Positions 1 to 5,649 of a DNA stretch of 5,649 bases are shown here, piece after piece. A model generated the notes under the pieces. That model ran no database searches and had not been told where the DNA came from. It saw only the letters and a program-made list of their open reading frames with translations. The DNA lies in assembly GCA_002402165.1 (NCBI GenBank), contig NVVI01000016.1, positions 20,206-25,854 of the forward strand, written 5' to 3'. Source of the DNA: Flavobacteriales bacterium. Its GTDB lineage: Bacteria; Bacteroidota; Bacteroidia; Flavobacteriales_E; Vicingaceae. Position 1 is the first letter of the stretch. Every line of letters starts with the position of its first letter. The position numbers were made by a program, and so were the translations under genes.

Positions 1-1
1 T

Positions 2-1462
2 TCTATATCTGCCCATACTGGAATAGGAACATTACCTATTCTATATTATGGTACTGAAGAACAAAAACAGCAGTACATTCCAAAATTGGCCAGTGGTGAA
101 TGGAAGGCTGCATATTGTTTAACTGAACCAGGTTCTGGATCTGATGCAAACTCAGGAAAAACAAAAGCTGTGCTTAGTGATGATGGAAAGCACTATTTAG
201 TTAGCGGTCAAAAAATGTGGATTACAAATGCTGGATTTGCAGATGTTTTTATTGTTTTTGCAAAAATTGATGACGATGAGAACTTAACAGCTTTTATTAT
301 TGAAAAGAATTTTGGAGATATTACTATTAACCCTGAGGAAAAGAAAATGGGAATTAAAGGATCTTCAACTTGCCAAGTATTTTTTAATAATTGCAAAGTG
401 CCTATCGAAAATTTATTAGGAGAAAGGCGAGGAGGCTTCAAAATTGCATTGAACATATTAAATGTTGGGCGTGTTAAATTGGCTGGTGCTGCAATTGGTG
501 CTTCTAAGAGGGTAATTGATGAATCAATTAAGTATGCAAATGAAAGAGAACAATTTGGAAGACCAATTTCTAAGTATGGTGCCATTAGATTTAAACTAGC
601 TGAGCAAGCCATTAAAACTTATGCATGTAATGCAGCGGTTTACCGTTGTAGTCAAAATATTGATGATGCTATTGATGCGTTAATTGAGGGAGGAATGGAT
701 AAAGAAAAGGCAGCATTAGAAGGAATAAGGCAATTTGCAGCAGAGGCCGCAATTTTAAAAGTGCATGGTTCAGAGGTATTAGATTATGTAGTTGATGAGG
801 GAGTTCAAATATTTGGTGGAATGGGTTATTCTGCTGAGGCTCCAATGGAAAGAGCTTATCGCGATGCCCGTATCAATAGAATTTTTGAAGGAACCAATGA
901 GATTAACAGGATGTTAATTGTAGATACTATTCTTAAAAAAGCCATGAAAGGTGAATTGGATATAATGGGACCCGCACAAGAAGTCGCAAAAGAGCTAATG
1001 AGTATTCCAGATTTTGGAAAAGGAAGTGACGATATTTTTGAACAAGCACATGAGAAAATAAAGAAATTTAAAAAGGCCGTTTTAATGGTGGCTGGTAGTG
1101 CTGCACAAAAACTAATGATGGAATTGGCTAAGGAACAAGAGATTTTAATGAATATTTCTGATATGATTATTGAGCTTTATGTTGCTGAATCTGTTCTCCT
1201 TAGAGTTGAAAAATTAACAAGTAGCGAAATAAATGTTAAAAATTCCGAACAAATTGATATTATGAACGTATATCTCTACGATACAGCTGATAAACTGCAT
1301 AAATTTGGTAAGGATGCATTAAATTCTTTCGCTGAAGGGGATGAATTAAGAATGATGTTAATGGGATTAAAAAGATTTACGAAACATGAATCATTTAATG
1401 TCAAAGATGCAAGGAGAAGAATTGCAGCTAATTTAGTTGATAAAGGGAAGTATTGTTATTGA
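2..1462 (+). CDS. Acyl-CoA dehydrogenase, VLCAD/ACAD9-like, 5' partial
   Basis: Flavin enzyme of fatty-acid beta-oxidation that converts acyl-CoA to trans-2-enoyl-CoA using FAD and passes electrons to electron-transfer flavoprotein. The frame is open to the left edge and gives 486 residues. The TTG at 86 is an internal Leu, because clear family sequence (SAHTGIGTLPILYYG) precedes it. Seen: the FAD/substrate motif YCLTEPGSGSDA (window residues 38-49), WITNAG (73-78), the helical motif EREQFGRPI, QIFGGMGY, and RIFEGTNEI with Glu296 as the expected catalytic base. This Glu position and the roughly 185-residue C-terminal extension are known features of the VLCAD/ACAD9 branch. The intact protein is probably near 600 residues, with about 115 missing off the left edge. 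It ends in TGA eight bases before the preferred start of the SiaC-like gene. No signal peptide can be judged. Chain-length preference is inferred only. Confidence 0.95.
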   Translation, partial: SISAHTGIGTLPILYYGTEEQKQQYIPKLASGEWKAAYCLTEPGSGSDANSGKTKAVLSDDGKHYLVSGQKMWITNAGFADVFIVFAKIDDDENLTAFIIEKNFGDITINPEEKKMGIKGSSTCQVFFNNCKVPIENLLGERRGGFKIALNILNVGRVKLAGAAIGASKRVIDESIKYANEREQFGRPISKYGAIRFKLAEQAIKTYACNAAVYRCSQNIDDAIDALIEGGMDKEKAALEGIRQFAAEAAILKVHGSEVLDYVVDEGVQIFGGMGYSAEAPMERAYRDARINRIFEGTNEINRMLIVDTILKKAMKGELDIMGPAQEVAKELMSIPDFGKGSDDIFEQAHEKIKKFKKAVLMVAGSAAQKLMMELAKEQEILMNISDMIIELYVAESVLLRVEKLTSSEINVKNSEQIDIMNVYLYDTADKLHKFGKDALNSFAEGDELRMMLMGLKRFTKHESFNVKDARRRIAANLVDKGKYCY

Positions 1463-1469
1463 TAATTAT

Positions 1470-1850
1470 TTGAAAGATTTAAAAATACATAAAACACCAA
1501 AAACACCTGAGGTTGATTTTAATTCAACCTCAGGTGTTTTTTTTATTTCAGGGGTTTCTGTTCCAGAGAATTCCCAAGAATTTTATGAAGATGTTACAAA
1601 ATGGATTAAGAGCTACGTTAAAAAACCCGCTAAAAACACTACTTTAATATTTAAACTTACTTATATAAGCACTAGTTCAATTCAGTTTATATATGGTTTG
1701 TTGATGCTTCTAGATAAAAGTGCTATTAGTTCTAATATTAAGGTAGAATGGCATTATCTTGAAGATGATATTGATATGAAAGAAATGGGGGAAGATTTAG
1801 AAGATGCAATTAGTATAAATTTCTCTTTGGTAGAAGTAAAGCTTGGTTAA
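1470..1850 (+). CDS. SiaC-family (DUF1987) regulatory phosphoprotein
   Basis: Small cytoplasmic signalling protein of the SiaC family. In Pseudomonas aeruginosa, SiaC is phosphorylated on Thr68 by the kinase SiaB, dephosphorylated by the PP2C-type phosphatase SiaA, and in its unphosphorylated form activates the diguanylate cyclase SiaD. Seen: N-terminal TPEVDF, then GVSVPENSQEFY, the LTYISTSS segment, and a C-terminal WHYLEDDIDMKEMGEDL, all in family order. No in-frame ATG precedes the domain and a stop lies at 1434-1436. Candidate starts are TTG at 1470 (126 residues) and TTG at 1437 (137 residues, overlapping the dehydrogenase by 26 bases). I prefer 1470: it gives the family's short N-terminus and numbers the Thr of STSS as Thr68. 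Neither SiaA, SiaB nor SiaD is in the window, so its partners here are unknown. Codons 11-25 contain a terminator-like hairpin. Confidence 0.85.
   Translation: MKDLKIHKTPKTPEVDFNSTSGVFFISGVSVPENSQEFYEDVTKWIKSYVKKPAKNTTLIFKLTYISTSSIQFIYGLLMLLDKSAISSNIKVEWHYLEDDIDMKEMGEDLEDAISINFSLVEVKLG
1499..1544 (+). terminator. Perfect 18-bp terminator-like hairpin inside a gene
   Basis: The left arm 1499-1516 and right arm 1524-1541 are exact reverse complements (core ACACCTGAGGTTGA), separated by a 7-base loop TTTTAAT. Eight T residues run from 1537 to 1544, the outer ones shared with the stem. This is the textbook form of a Rho-independent terminator for the plus strand. It begins 37 bases after the dehydrogenase stop, a normal place for that gene's terminator. 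It lies wholly inside the SiaC-like reading frame and encodes part of its conserved N-terminus (KTPEVDF...SGVFF). On the minus strand the tract after the stem has only five T residues, so activity there would be weaker. Structure is seen; termination is inferred. Confidence 0.8.
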
Positions 1851-1861
1851 TACATCTTTTC

Positions 1862-1892
1862 TTGTTTCATATCAATGAATTTCATAAATTGG
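1862..1892 (+). promoter_or_regulatory. Weak candidate Bacteroidota promoter for the barrel gene
   Basis: Bacteroidota housekeeping promoters have TTG near -33 and TAnnTTTG near -7. The gap before the barrel gene holds TTG at 1862-1864 and TAAATTGG at 1885-1892, one mismatch from the -7 consensus, with a 20-base spacer. This would leave a short 5' leader of roughly 20-25 bases. In AT-rich DNA such matches arise easily by chance, so this is only a candidate. The rest of the 69-base gap shows no hairpin terminator for the gene upstream. Confidence 0.25.
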
Positions 1893-1919
1893 TCTAAAAT
1901 TTAACTAACTAGAAATCTT

Positions 1920-2618
1920 ATGAAAAAATTTACAACTTTATGTTTAGCTCTAGTGGCTATACTGTTTTTAAATAATAATGTTAATGCTCAAGCTTTTCAG
2001 AAAGGAAATATAAATATTGATTTAGGTATAGGTTTTGGTATTTATGGAACAACTAATACTTGGACAACTACTTTTAATGGAAATGATACTACAGTAAGTG
2101 AGAATGATGGTGCTGCAAGTAAGGTGTTTCCAATCGGTTTTGAATATGGTATTTCTGATAAAATAGGCATAGGTGCTGATTTACGTTATAGCAATTATTT
2201 TATAGATAATGAAGATTCAACTGATAGAACTGAAAGTGTTAGAGCTATAGATTTTGGATTTAGGTTCAGTTTCCATTTATTAAATTCTGATAAAAATGAT
2301 TTATTTATTGGTCTTGGGTTAGGGTATTCTAGTGTAAATTGGAAGTATGATACAGGTGGCAATGTTTTTGAAGCAGGTTCAGCTAGTGGTTCAGGGGTTT
2401 ATTTTTCTTTAGGAGTGACAGATCGCATTTTCTTTTCAGACAATATCGGAATCTTATTTAATTTAAGTTATGTGGGGTATAAATATTCTAAAGTAAACAT
2501 AGACTTAACAAGTGAAGCAGAACAGTTTTTAGCGGATAATAATTGGACTTTTAGTCAAGAATTTGATTGGAGTTTAAAAGGAGTAAACCTTGGGATAGGT
2601 CTAGCAGTTAAATTCTAG
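1920..2618 (+). CDS. Outer-membrane beta-barrel protein, secreted
   Basis: Predicted small outer-membrane barrel of 232 residues; its specific function is not recognisable. Residues 1-23 form a Sec signal peptide: lysines at 2-3, a hydrophobic core (LCLALVAILFL) and a likely cut after Ala23 (VNA|QA). The mature part alternates polar and hydrophobic residues in amphipathic strands, for example NIDLGIGFGIYG, KIGIGADLRYSNYF, DLFIGLGLGYSSVNW and GILFNLSYVGYKY. It ends in LGIGLAVKF with a terminal Phe, the usual outer-membrane assembly signal. About eight or more strands fit an OmpX/OmpA-like barrel of the OMP_b-brl type. The ATG at 1920 is well placed for the signal peptide, and an AT-rich leader without Shine-Dalgarno is normal in this phylum. 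Its TAG stop overlaps the stop of the convergent M16 gene. Family membership is inferred from pattern, not from a recognised motif. Confidence 0.85.
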   Translation: MKKFTTLCLALVAILFLNNNVNAQAFQKGNINIDLGIGFGIYGTTNTWTTTFNGNDTTVSENDGAASKVFPIGFEYGISDKIGIGADLRYSNYFIDNEDSTDRTESVRAIDFGFRFSFHLLNSDKNDLFIGLGLGYSSVNWKYDTGGNVFEAGSASGSGVYFSLGVTDRIFFSDNIGILFNLSYVGYKYSKVNIDLTSEAEQFLADNNWTFSQEFDWSLKGVNLGIGLAVKF

Positions 2619-3892
2619 AGCTTGCCAACAACAATTTCTTTTAAATCAGATTTTTTGAAATACTTAGCCCCTAATTCTAATAAGGTTTTAGGGGTTATTT
2701 CTTTTATAGTATTAATATAGTTATTGTAAAAACTATAATCTAGCCCATATTCATTTGCACTTTCAAATAAAGATGCCATATTAAAGGGACCGTCACAAGA
2801 TTTTAAAAGTTGCCCGAGCATATAGTTTTTAACCAACTTTAGTTCTTCTTTTGGAATTTCTTGTGTTTGTATTAGTTCTATCTCTTTGTATATTTCAGTT
2901 AACGCATCCTTGGTTACATCACTTCCAACCTCAGTAGAAATAAAGAAATACCCTGTGTCTTTAAGTGATATTACTCCCGAACCAATTCCATAGGTATAAC
3001 CTTTGTCTTCTCTAATGTTATTCATTAGCCTTGAACCAAAATAACCACCTAAAACGGTGTTTAATATTTGTAGCCCAAAATAATCTTTGTGTAATTTGTT
3101 GGGGAAAACTCTTCCAATTCTAATTGCAGATTGCATAGCATTTTCTTTCTCAATATAAATGGAGGAATTACTATTGGAGTTTATAGTTGCTTGTTTTTTG
3201 GAAAGAGATTTTTTTGATAGTTGCTCTTTACCAAAAAAGTGGTTTAGTGATTTAATAGTTGATTGCTCAACTTTCCCAGACACCAATATTCTACAGTTGC
3301 TTAAATTGTAATTCTCGTTATAAAAATTAGTAATATGATTTAAAGAAAGATCGTTATAGTCACTAAGATTTACATTTGTTCCATAAGGATGGTTTTCTCC
3401 AAAAATCAATGACATAAAATCTTTACGAGCAACGAAAGAAACTTTTTCTAAGTTTATTTTAAACCGTTCAATGGCATTCTTTTTATAAATCTCAAACTCT
3501 TTTTCAGAAAACTTAGGAAACAAGAGTACCTCTTTAACATAAGGCAAAACATTGTTTAAATGTTTTGTAAGTGTATACAGCGTTAATGTAGCAGTGTCGT
3601 AAGAATTTTCTACTTCAAAAAAAGCTCCATATTTATCTATTCCTTCAGAAATTTTAAAAGCACTGTATTTTTTTGTGCCTTCTTTCATTAATTGATTAGT
3701 AGAAGAAGCAATTAGCGGTTTGTTTTGAAACCAATTTCCAGCATTAAAAATAAAACCAATTTTTAAAATTTCTTGACTACCTCCATTGATGTAATTCAAT
3801 TTAATCCCATTGTCAAGGTTTGTTTTAATAGCATCCAAAAATTCGATGTTATTTATTTGATGAAACGCAGGTGCTTTTGTTCTATTAATCAT
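2615..3892 (-). CDS. M16 peptidase-like subunit without zinc motif, R/Y type
   Basis: Non-catalytic member of the M16 (pitrilysin/insulinase, M16B-size) family, 425 residues, with two M16 halves joined by a Ser/Lys/Asn-rich linker near residues 225-245. The zinc motif HxxEH is lost: by alignment on the following Gly-Thr (72-73), Ser63, Asn66 and Gln67 stand where His, Glu and His are expected. The C-terminal half keeps the family Arg/Tyr pair in REDKGYTYG (Arg294, Tyr301), which binds the substrate backbone near the scissile bond in known enzymes. No signal peptide is seen, so it is probably cytoplasmic. Its ATG overlaps the stop of the zinc-bearing partner by one base (TAATG), pointing to coupled translation and equal output. 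Inferred role: the substrate-binding half of an M16 heterodimer. The substrate cannot be told from sequence. Confidence 0.92.
   Translation of the reverse strand: MINRTKAPAFHQINNIEFLDAIKTNLDNGIKLNYINGGSQEILKIGFIFNAGNWFQNKPLIASSTNQLMKEGTKKYSAFKISEGIDKYGAFFEVENSYDTATLTLYTLTKHLNNVLPYVKEVLLFPKFSEKEFEIYKKNAIERFKINLEKVSFVARKDFMSLIFGENHPYGTNVNLSDYNDLSLNHITNFYNENYNLSNCRILVSGKVEQSTIKSLNHFFGKEQLSKKSLSKKQATINSNSNSSIYIEKENAMQSAIRIGRVFPNKLHKDYFGLQILNTVLGGYFGSRLMNNIREDKGYTYGIGSGVISLKDTGYFFISTEVGSDVTKDALTEIYKEIELIQTQEIPKEELKLVKNYMLGQLLKSCDGPFNMASLFESANEYGLDYSFYNNYINTIKEITPKTLLELGAKYFKKSDLKEIVVGKL
2665..2705 (+). terminator. Possible terminator for the barrel gene
   Basis: CCCCTAA at 2668-2674 pairs with TTAGGGG at 2688-2694. 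The stem extends outward by a G-U and two A-T pairs to 2665 and 2697, around a 13-base loop, and is followed on the plus strand by a T-rich stretch (TTTCTTTTA). It lies about 47 bases past the barrel stop, inside the 3' end of the opposing M16 gene, because the two genes leave no space between them. The loop is long and the T-tract is interrupted, so this is a modest call. On the minus strand no T-tract follows it. Confidence 0.35.
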
Positions 3893-5136
3893 TATTTGTT
3901 TTCCTTTTTAGCATAAATTAAAGTAGAACAATTTGATTCATTCAAAACTTGATTAGCAATTCTTTTAATGTCTTCTGCTGTTACTTCCTGATACTTTTCT
4001 ACTTCTAAATTAACATTGTTTGCATCTCCTAAAAGTTCAGCAAAAGATAAGTTCATCGCTTTGTTTAACACACTTGTTTCAGAAAATTGGGTGGTAGATT
4101 CAATCTTATTTTTCACTTTAGAAAGTTCGTTTTCGTTAACCAGCTCATTCTTAATAGCTTCTACTTCTTTTAAAATGGAGCTCTCAGCATCTTTGAATGA
4201 AACTCCATCTAATAATTTTCCATTTATAGTCAATAGGCCTTCATCATGGCTACCAGAAATAAAAGCACTTATTTCGCTAAATAATTTTTGCTCTTTAATC
4301 AGAGAGATGTATAATCTTGATGATTTTCCTAGTGAAAGCACATCGCTTAGTAAATCAGTAGCATGATAGTCAGGATGGTTTTTGCTACACATATGATATG
4401 CTTTGTAAATCGCATTAGCAGGAACGTCTCGTTCTACCTTTAACCTTCTTTCTTTAGTTTGTTTTGATTCTTTTGGTAAATTTCTTAGAGGAGTATTTCC
4501 TGAAGGAATATCTCCAAACCATTTTTTAGTAAGTTGCTTTATGTCTCCGATATCTACATTTCCGGCAATTGTTAAAATAGCATTGTTAGGTAGGTAATGT
4601 TTGTGAAAAAATGTTTTTACATCATCCATTGTAGCATTTTCAATGTGGCTAACTTCTTTTCCTATTGTTGCCCATTTATAAGGATGATTTTGATATGCTA
4701 ATGGTCTTAATAGTAGCCATACATCTCCATAGGGTTGGTTGAGGTAATTTTGTTTAAATTCCTCAATAACCACGCTTCGTTGTACCTCTAGATTTTTATC
4801 AGTAAAAGCTAAACTTAACATTCTGTCTGACTCCAGCCAAAAGGCAGTTTCTAAATTATCTTTTGGTAAAGTAATGTAGTAATTAGTAATGTCATTAGAT
4901 GTAAATGCATTGTTGGTTCCTCCAACTTTTTGAAGAGGCTCATCAAAATTTGGAATGTTAATTGAACCACCAAACATTAAATGTTCAAATAAATGAGCAA
5001 ATCCAGTTTGCTTTTCATCTTCATCTCTAGCACCAACATTATACAGTAAATTGAAGGCAACGATAGGGGTAGATTCATCTTTATGGAAAATTACTTTTAG
5101 TCCATTTTTTAAGGTAAACTTTTCAAAATGTATCAT
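3892..5136 (-). CDS. M16 family zinc metallopeptidase, catalytic subunit
   Basis: Zinc endopeptidase of the M16 family (M16B-size), 414 residues, with two homologous halves. Seen: the inverted zinc motif HLFEH (His48, His52, with Glu51 as the general base), the third-ligand region QRSVVIEE with Glu126 as the likely ligand 74 residues after His52, and the family segment GGTNNAFTSNDITNYYITLP (residues 72-91). The C-terminal half contains GKSSRLYISLIKEQKLFSEIS, where the usual Arg/Tyr pair is absent (Lys281, and Glu or Ser at the Tyr position); the next gene supplies that pair. There is no signal peptide or membrane segment, so a cytoplasmic role in peptide or protein turnover is likely. The ATG at 5136 is three bases after the stop of the nitronate monooxygenase gene, which favours a single operon. 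The specific substrate is unknown. Confidence 0.95.
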   Translation of the reverse strand: MIHFEKFTLKNGLKVIFHKDESTPIVAFNLLYNVGARDEDEKQTGFAHLFEHLMFGGSINIPNFDEPLQKVGGTNNAFTSNDITNYYITLPKDNLETAFWLESDRMLSLAFTDKNLEVQRSVVIEEFKQNYLNQPYGDVWLLLRPLAYQNHPYKWATIGKEVSHIENATMDDVKTFFHKHYLPNNAILTIAGNVDIGDIKQLTKKWFGDIPSGNTPLRNLPKESKQTKERRLKVERDVPANAIYKAYHMCSKNHPDYHATDLLSDVLSLGKSSRLYISLIKEQKLFSEISAFISGSHDEGLLTINGKLLDGVSFKDAESSILKEVEAIKNELVNENELSKVKNKIESTTQFSETSVLNKAMNLSFAELLGDANNVNLEVEKYQEVTAEDIKRIANQVLNESNCSTLIYAKKENK

Positions 5137-5139
5137 CGA

Positions 5140-5649
5140 TTAAAAATGGTATTTTTTAGAATCCATATCAACTAAAGCTTGCTTATATTCTATAATTATA
5201 TCTTCAATAATTTTACTTACAGGTTCTATCGAATCAATCAACCCAGCAATTTGTCCAATTTCTAATTCCCCTTCATCTAAATCACCTTCAAACATTCCTT
5301 TTTTAGCCCTTCCTTTGCCTAAAATTTTTTTTTGTTCTTCTGCGGAAGCTCCATTTATAATTGCTTTGTTAATTTTATTAAAAAATTTATTTTTGATAAG
5401 TCTCACAGGGGTAATATTTTTTAGGGTTAAGTGTGTAGATCCATCTTTAGCATTAACAATTTCATTTTTAAAATTAACATGTGAAGAGGCTTCTTTAGAA
5501 GCAGCAAATCGGCTACCCATTTGTACGCCATCTGCTCCAAGTGTCATTGCAGCAAGCATTCCTCTTCCTGTTCCGATTCCTCCAGCAGCAATTAATGGCG
5601 TGTTAATTTCCTTTTTAACCATGGGAATTAAACACAAAGTTGTTGTTTC
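5140..5649 (-). CDS. Nitronate monooxygenase (NMO/2-nitropropane dioxygenase family), 5' partial
   Basis: C-terminal 169 residues of a TIM-barrel flavoprotein of the nitronate monooxygenase family, which uses FMN to oxidise alkyl nitronates such as propionate 3-nitronate. The frame is open to the right edge (ETTTLCLIP is the first visible sequence), so the TTG at 5637 is not the start. Seen: the FMN-phosphate loop IAAGGIGTGRGMLAA (residues 20-34) and GADGVQMGSRF (38-48), followed by the family's C-terminal GKGRAKKGMFEGDLDEGELEIGQ segment. The expected catalytic His, in a GHxG-type motif just before ETTT, lies off the window and cannot be checked. It is the first visible gene of the minus-strand operon, ending three bases before the M16 catalytic subunit. 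Some relatives are enoyl-ACP reductase (FabK)-like, so the exact reaction is less sure than the fold. Confidence 0.92.
   Translation of the reverse strand, partial: ETTTLCLIPMVKKEINTPLIAAGGIGTGRGMLAAMTLGADGVQMGSRFAASKEASSHVNFKNEIVNAKDGSTHLTLKNITPVRLIKNKFFNKINKAIINGASAEEQKKILGKGRAKKGMFEGDLDEGELEIGQIAGLIDSIEPVSKIIEDIIIEYKQALVDMDSKKYHF

Noticed and set aside
208..612. 134-codon open frame on the minus strand
   Set aside because: It lies wholly antisense to well-conserved acyl-CoA dehydrogenase sequence and its translation resembles no protein family I recognise; a shadow frame.
1300..1307. TAAATTTG, an exact match to the Bacteroidota -7 box, upstream of the SiaC-like gene
   Set aside because: No TTG is found at the expected -33 distance and it is inside dehydrogenase codons; such AT-rich matches occur by chance.
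1437..1469. TTG at 1437 as the SiaC-like start, giving 137 residues
   Set aside because: Possible, but the added 11 residues do not match the short family N-terminus and shift the expected Thr68 to 79.
1851..1919. Terminator or small RNA in the gap before the barrel gene
   Set aside because: Only an imperfect short palindrome (ATGAATTTCAT) is present, with no stem and T-tract.
1920..1945. Cys8 in the barrel protein signal peptide as a lipoprotein lipobox
   Set aside because: The residues before it (Thr-Thr-Leu) do not fit a lipobox and the Cys lies near the start of the hydrophobic core; VNA23 is a good signal peptidase I site.
4016..4366. 116-codon open frame on the plus strand
   Set aside because: Antisense to the C-terminal half of the catalytic M16 subunit, Ser/Leu/Phe-rich as expected for a shadow of AT-rich coding DNA.

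Overview
The window is AT-rich and looks like chromosomal housekeeping DNA from a Bacteroidota (Flavobacteriia-like) bacterium. The reasons are low-GC codon use, start sites without clear Shine-Dalgarno sequences, and the style of the proteins: a VLCAD/ACAD9-like acyl-CoA dehydrogenase, a small outer-membrane beta-barrel, a paired M16 peptidase and a flavobacterial-type nitronate monooxygenase. Species cannot be fixed from the sequence. I see no mobile element, CRISPR array, tRNA or rRNA, and no intergenic gap longer than about 70 bases.

Plus strand, left half: an acyl-CoA dehydrogenase cut by the left edge (2-1462), then almost at once a small SiaC-family (formerly DUF1987) regulatory phosphoprotein gene (about 1470-1850) with no usable ATG start. 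A 69-base gap with a weak promoter candidate follows, then a secreted outer-membrane beta-barrel protein (1920-2618).

Minus strand, right half, read right to left: the C-terminal part of a nitronate monooxygenase cut by the right edge (5649-5140), a zinc-bearing M16 peptidase subunit (5136-3892) and a zinc-less M16 partner subunit (3892-2615). These three are packed with a 3-base gap and a 1-base TAATG overlap, so they very probably form one operon. The two M16 proteins carry complementary halves of an active site, the zinc motif in one and the Arg/Tyr pair in the other, and probably work as a heterodimer. The two strands converge at 2615-2618, where the stop codons of opposing genes share the palindrome CTAG.

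The most unusual signal is a perfect 18-bp inverted repeat with a T-tract at 1499-1544. It has the form of a strong intrinsic terminator, yet it lies inside the first 25 codons of the SiaC-like gene. It could end acyl-CoA dehydrogenase transcripts while making SiaC-like expression depend on translation or on read-through.
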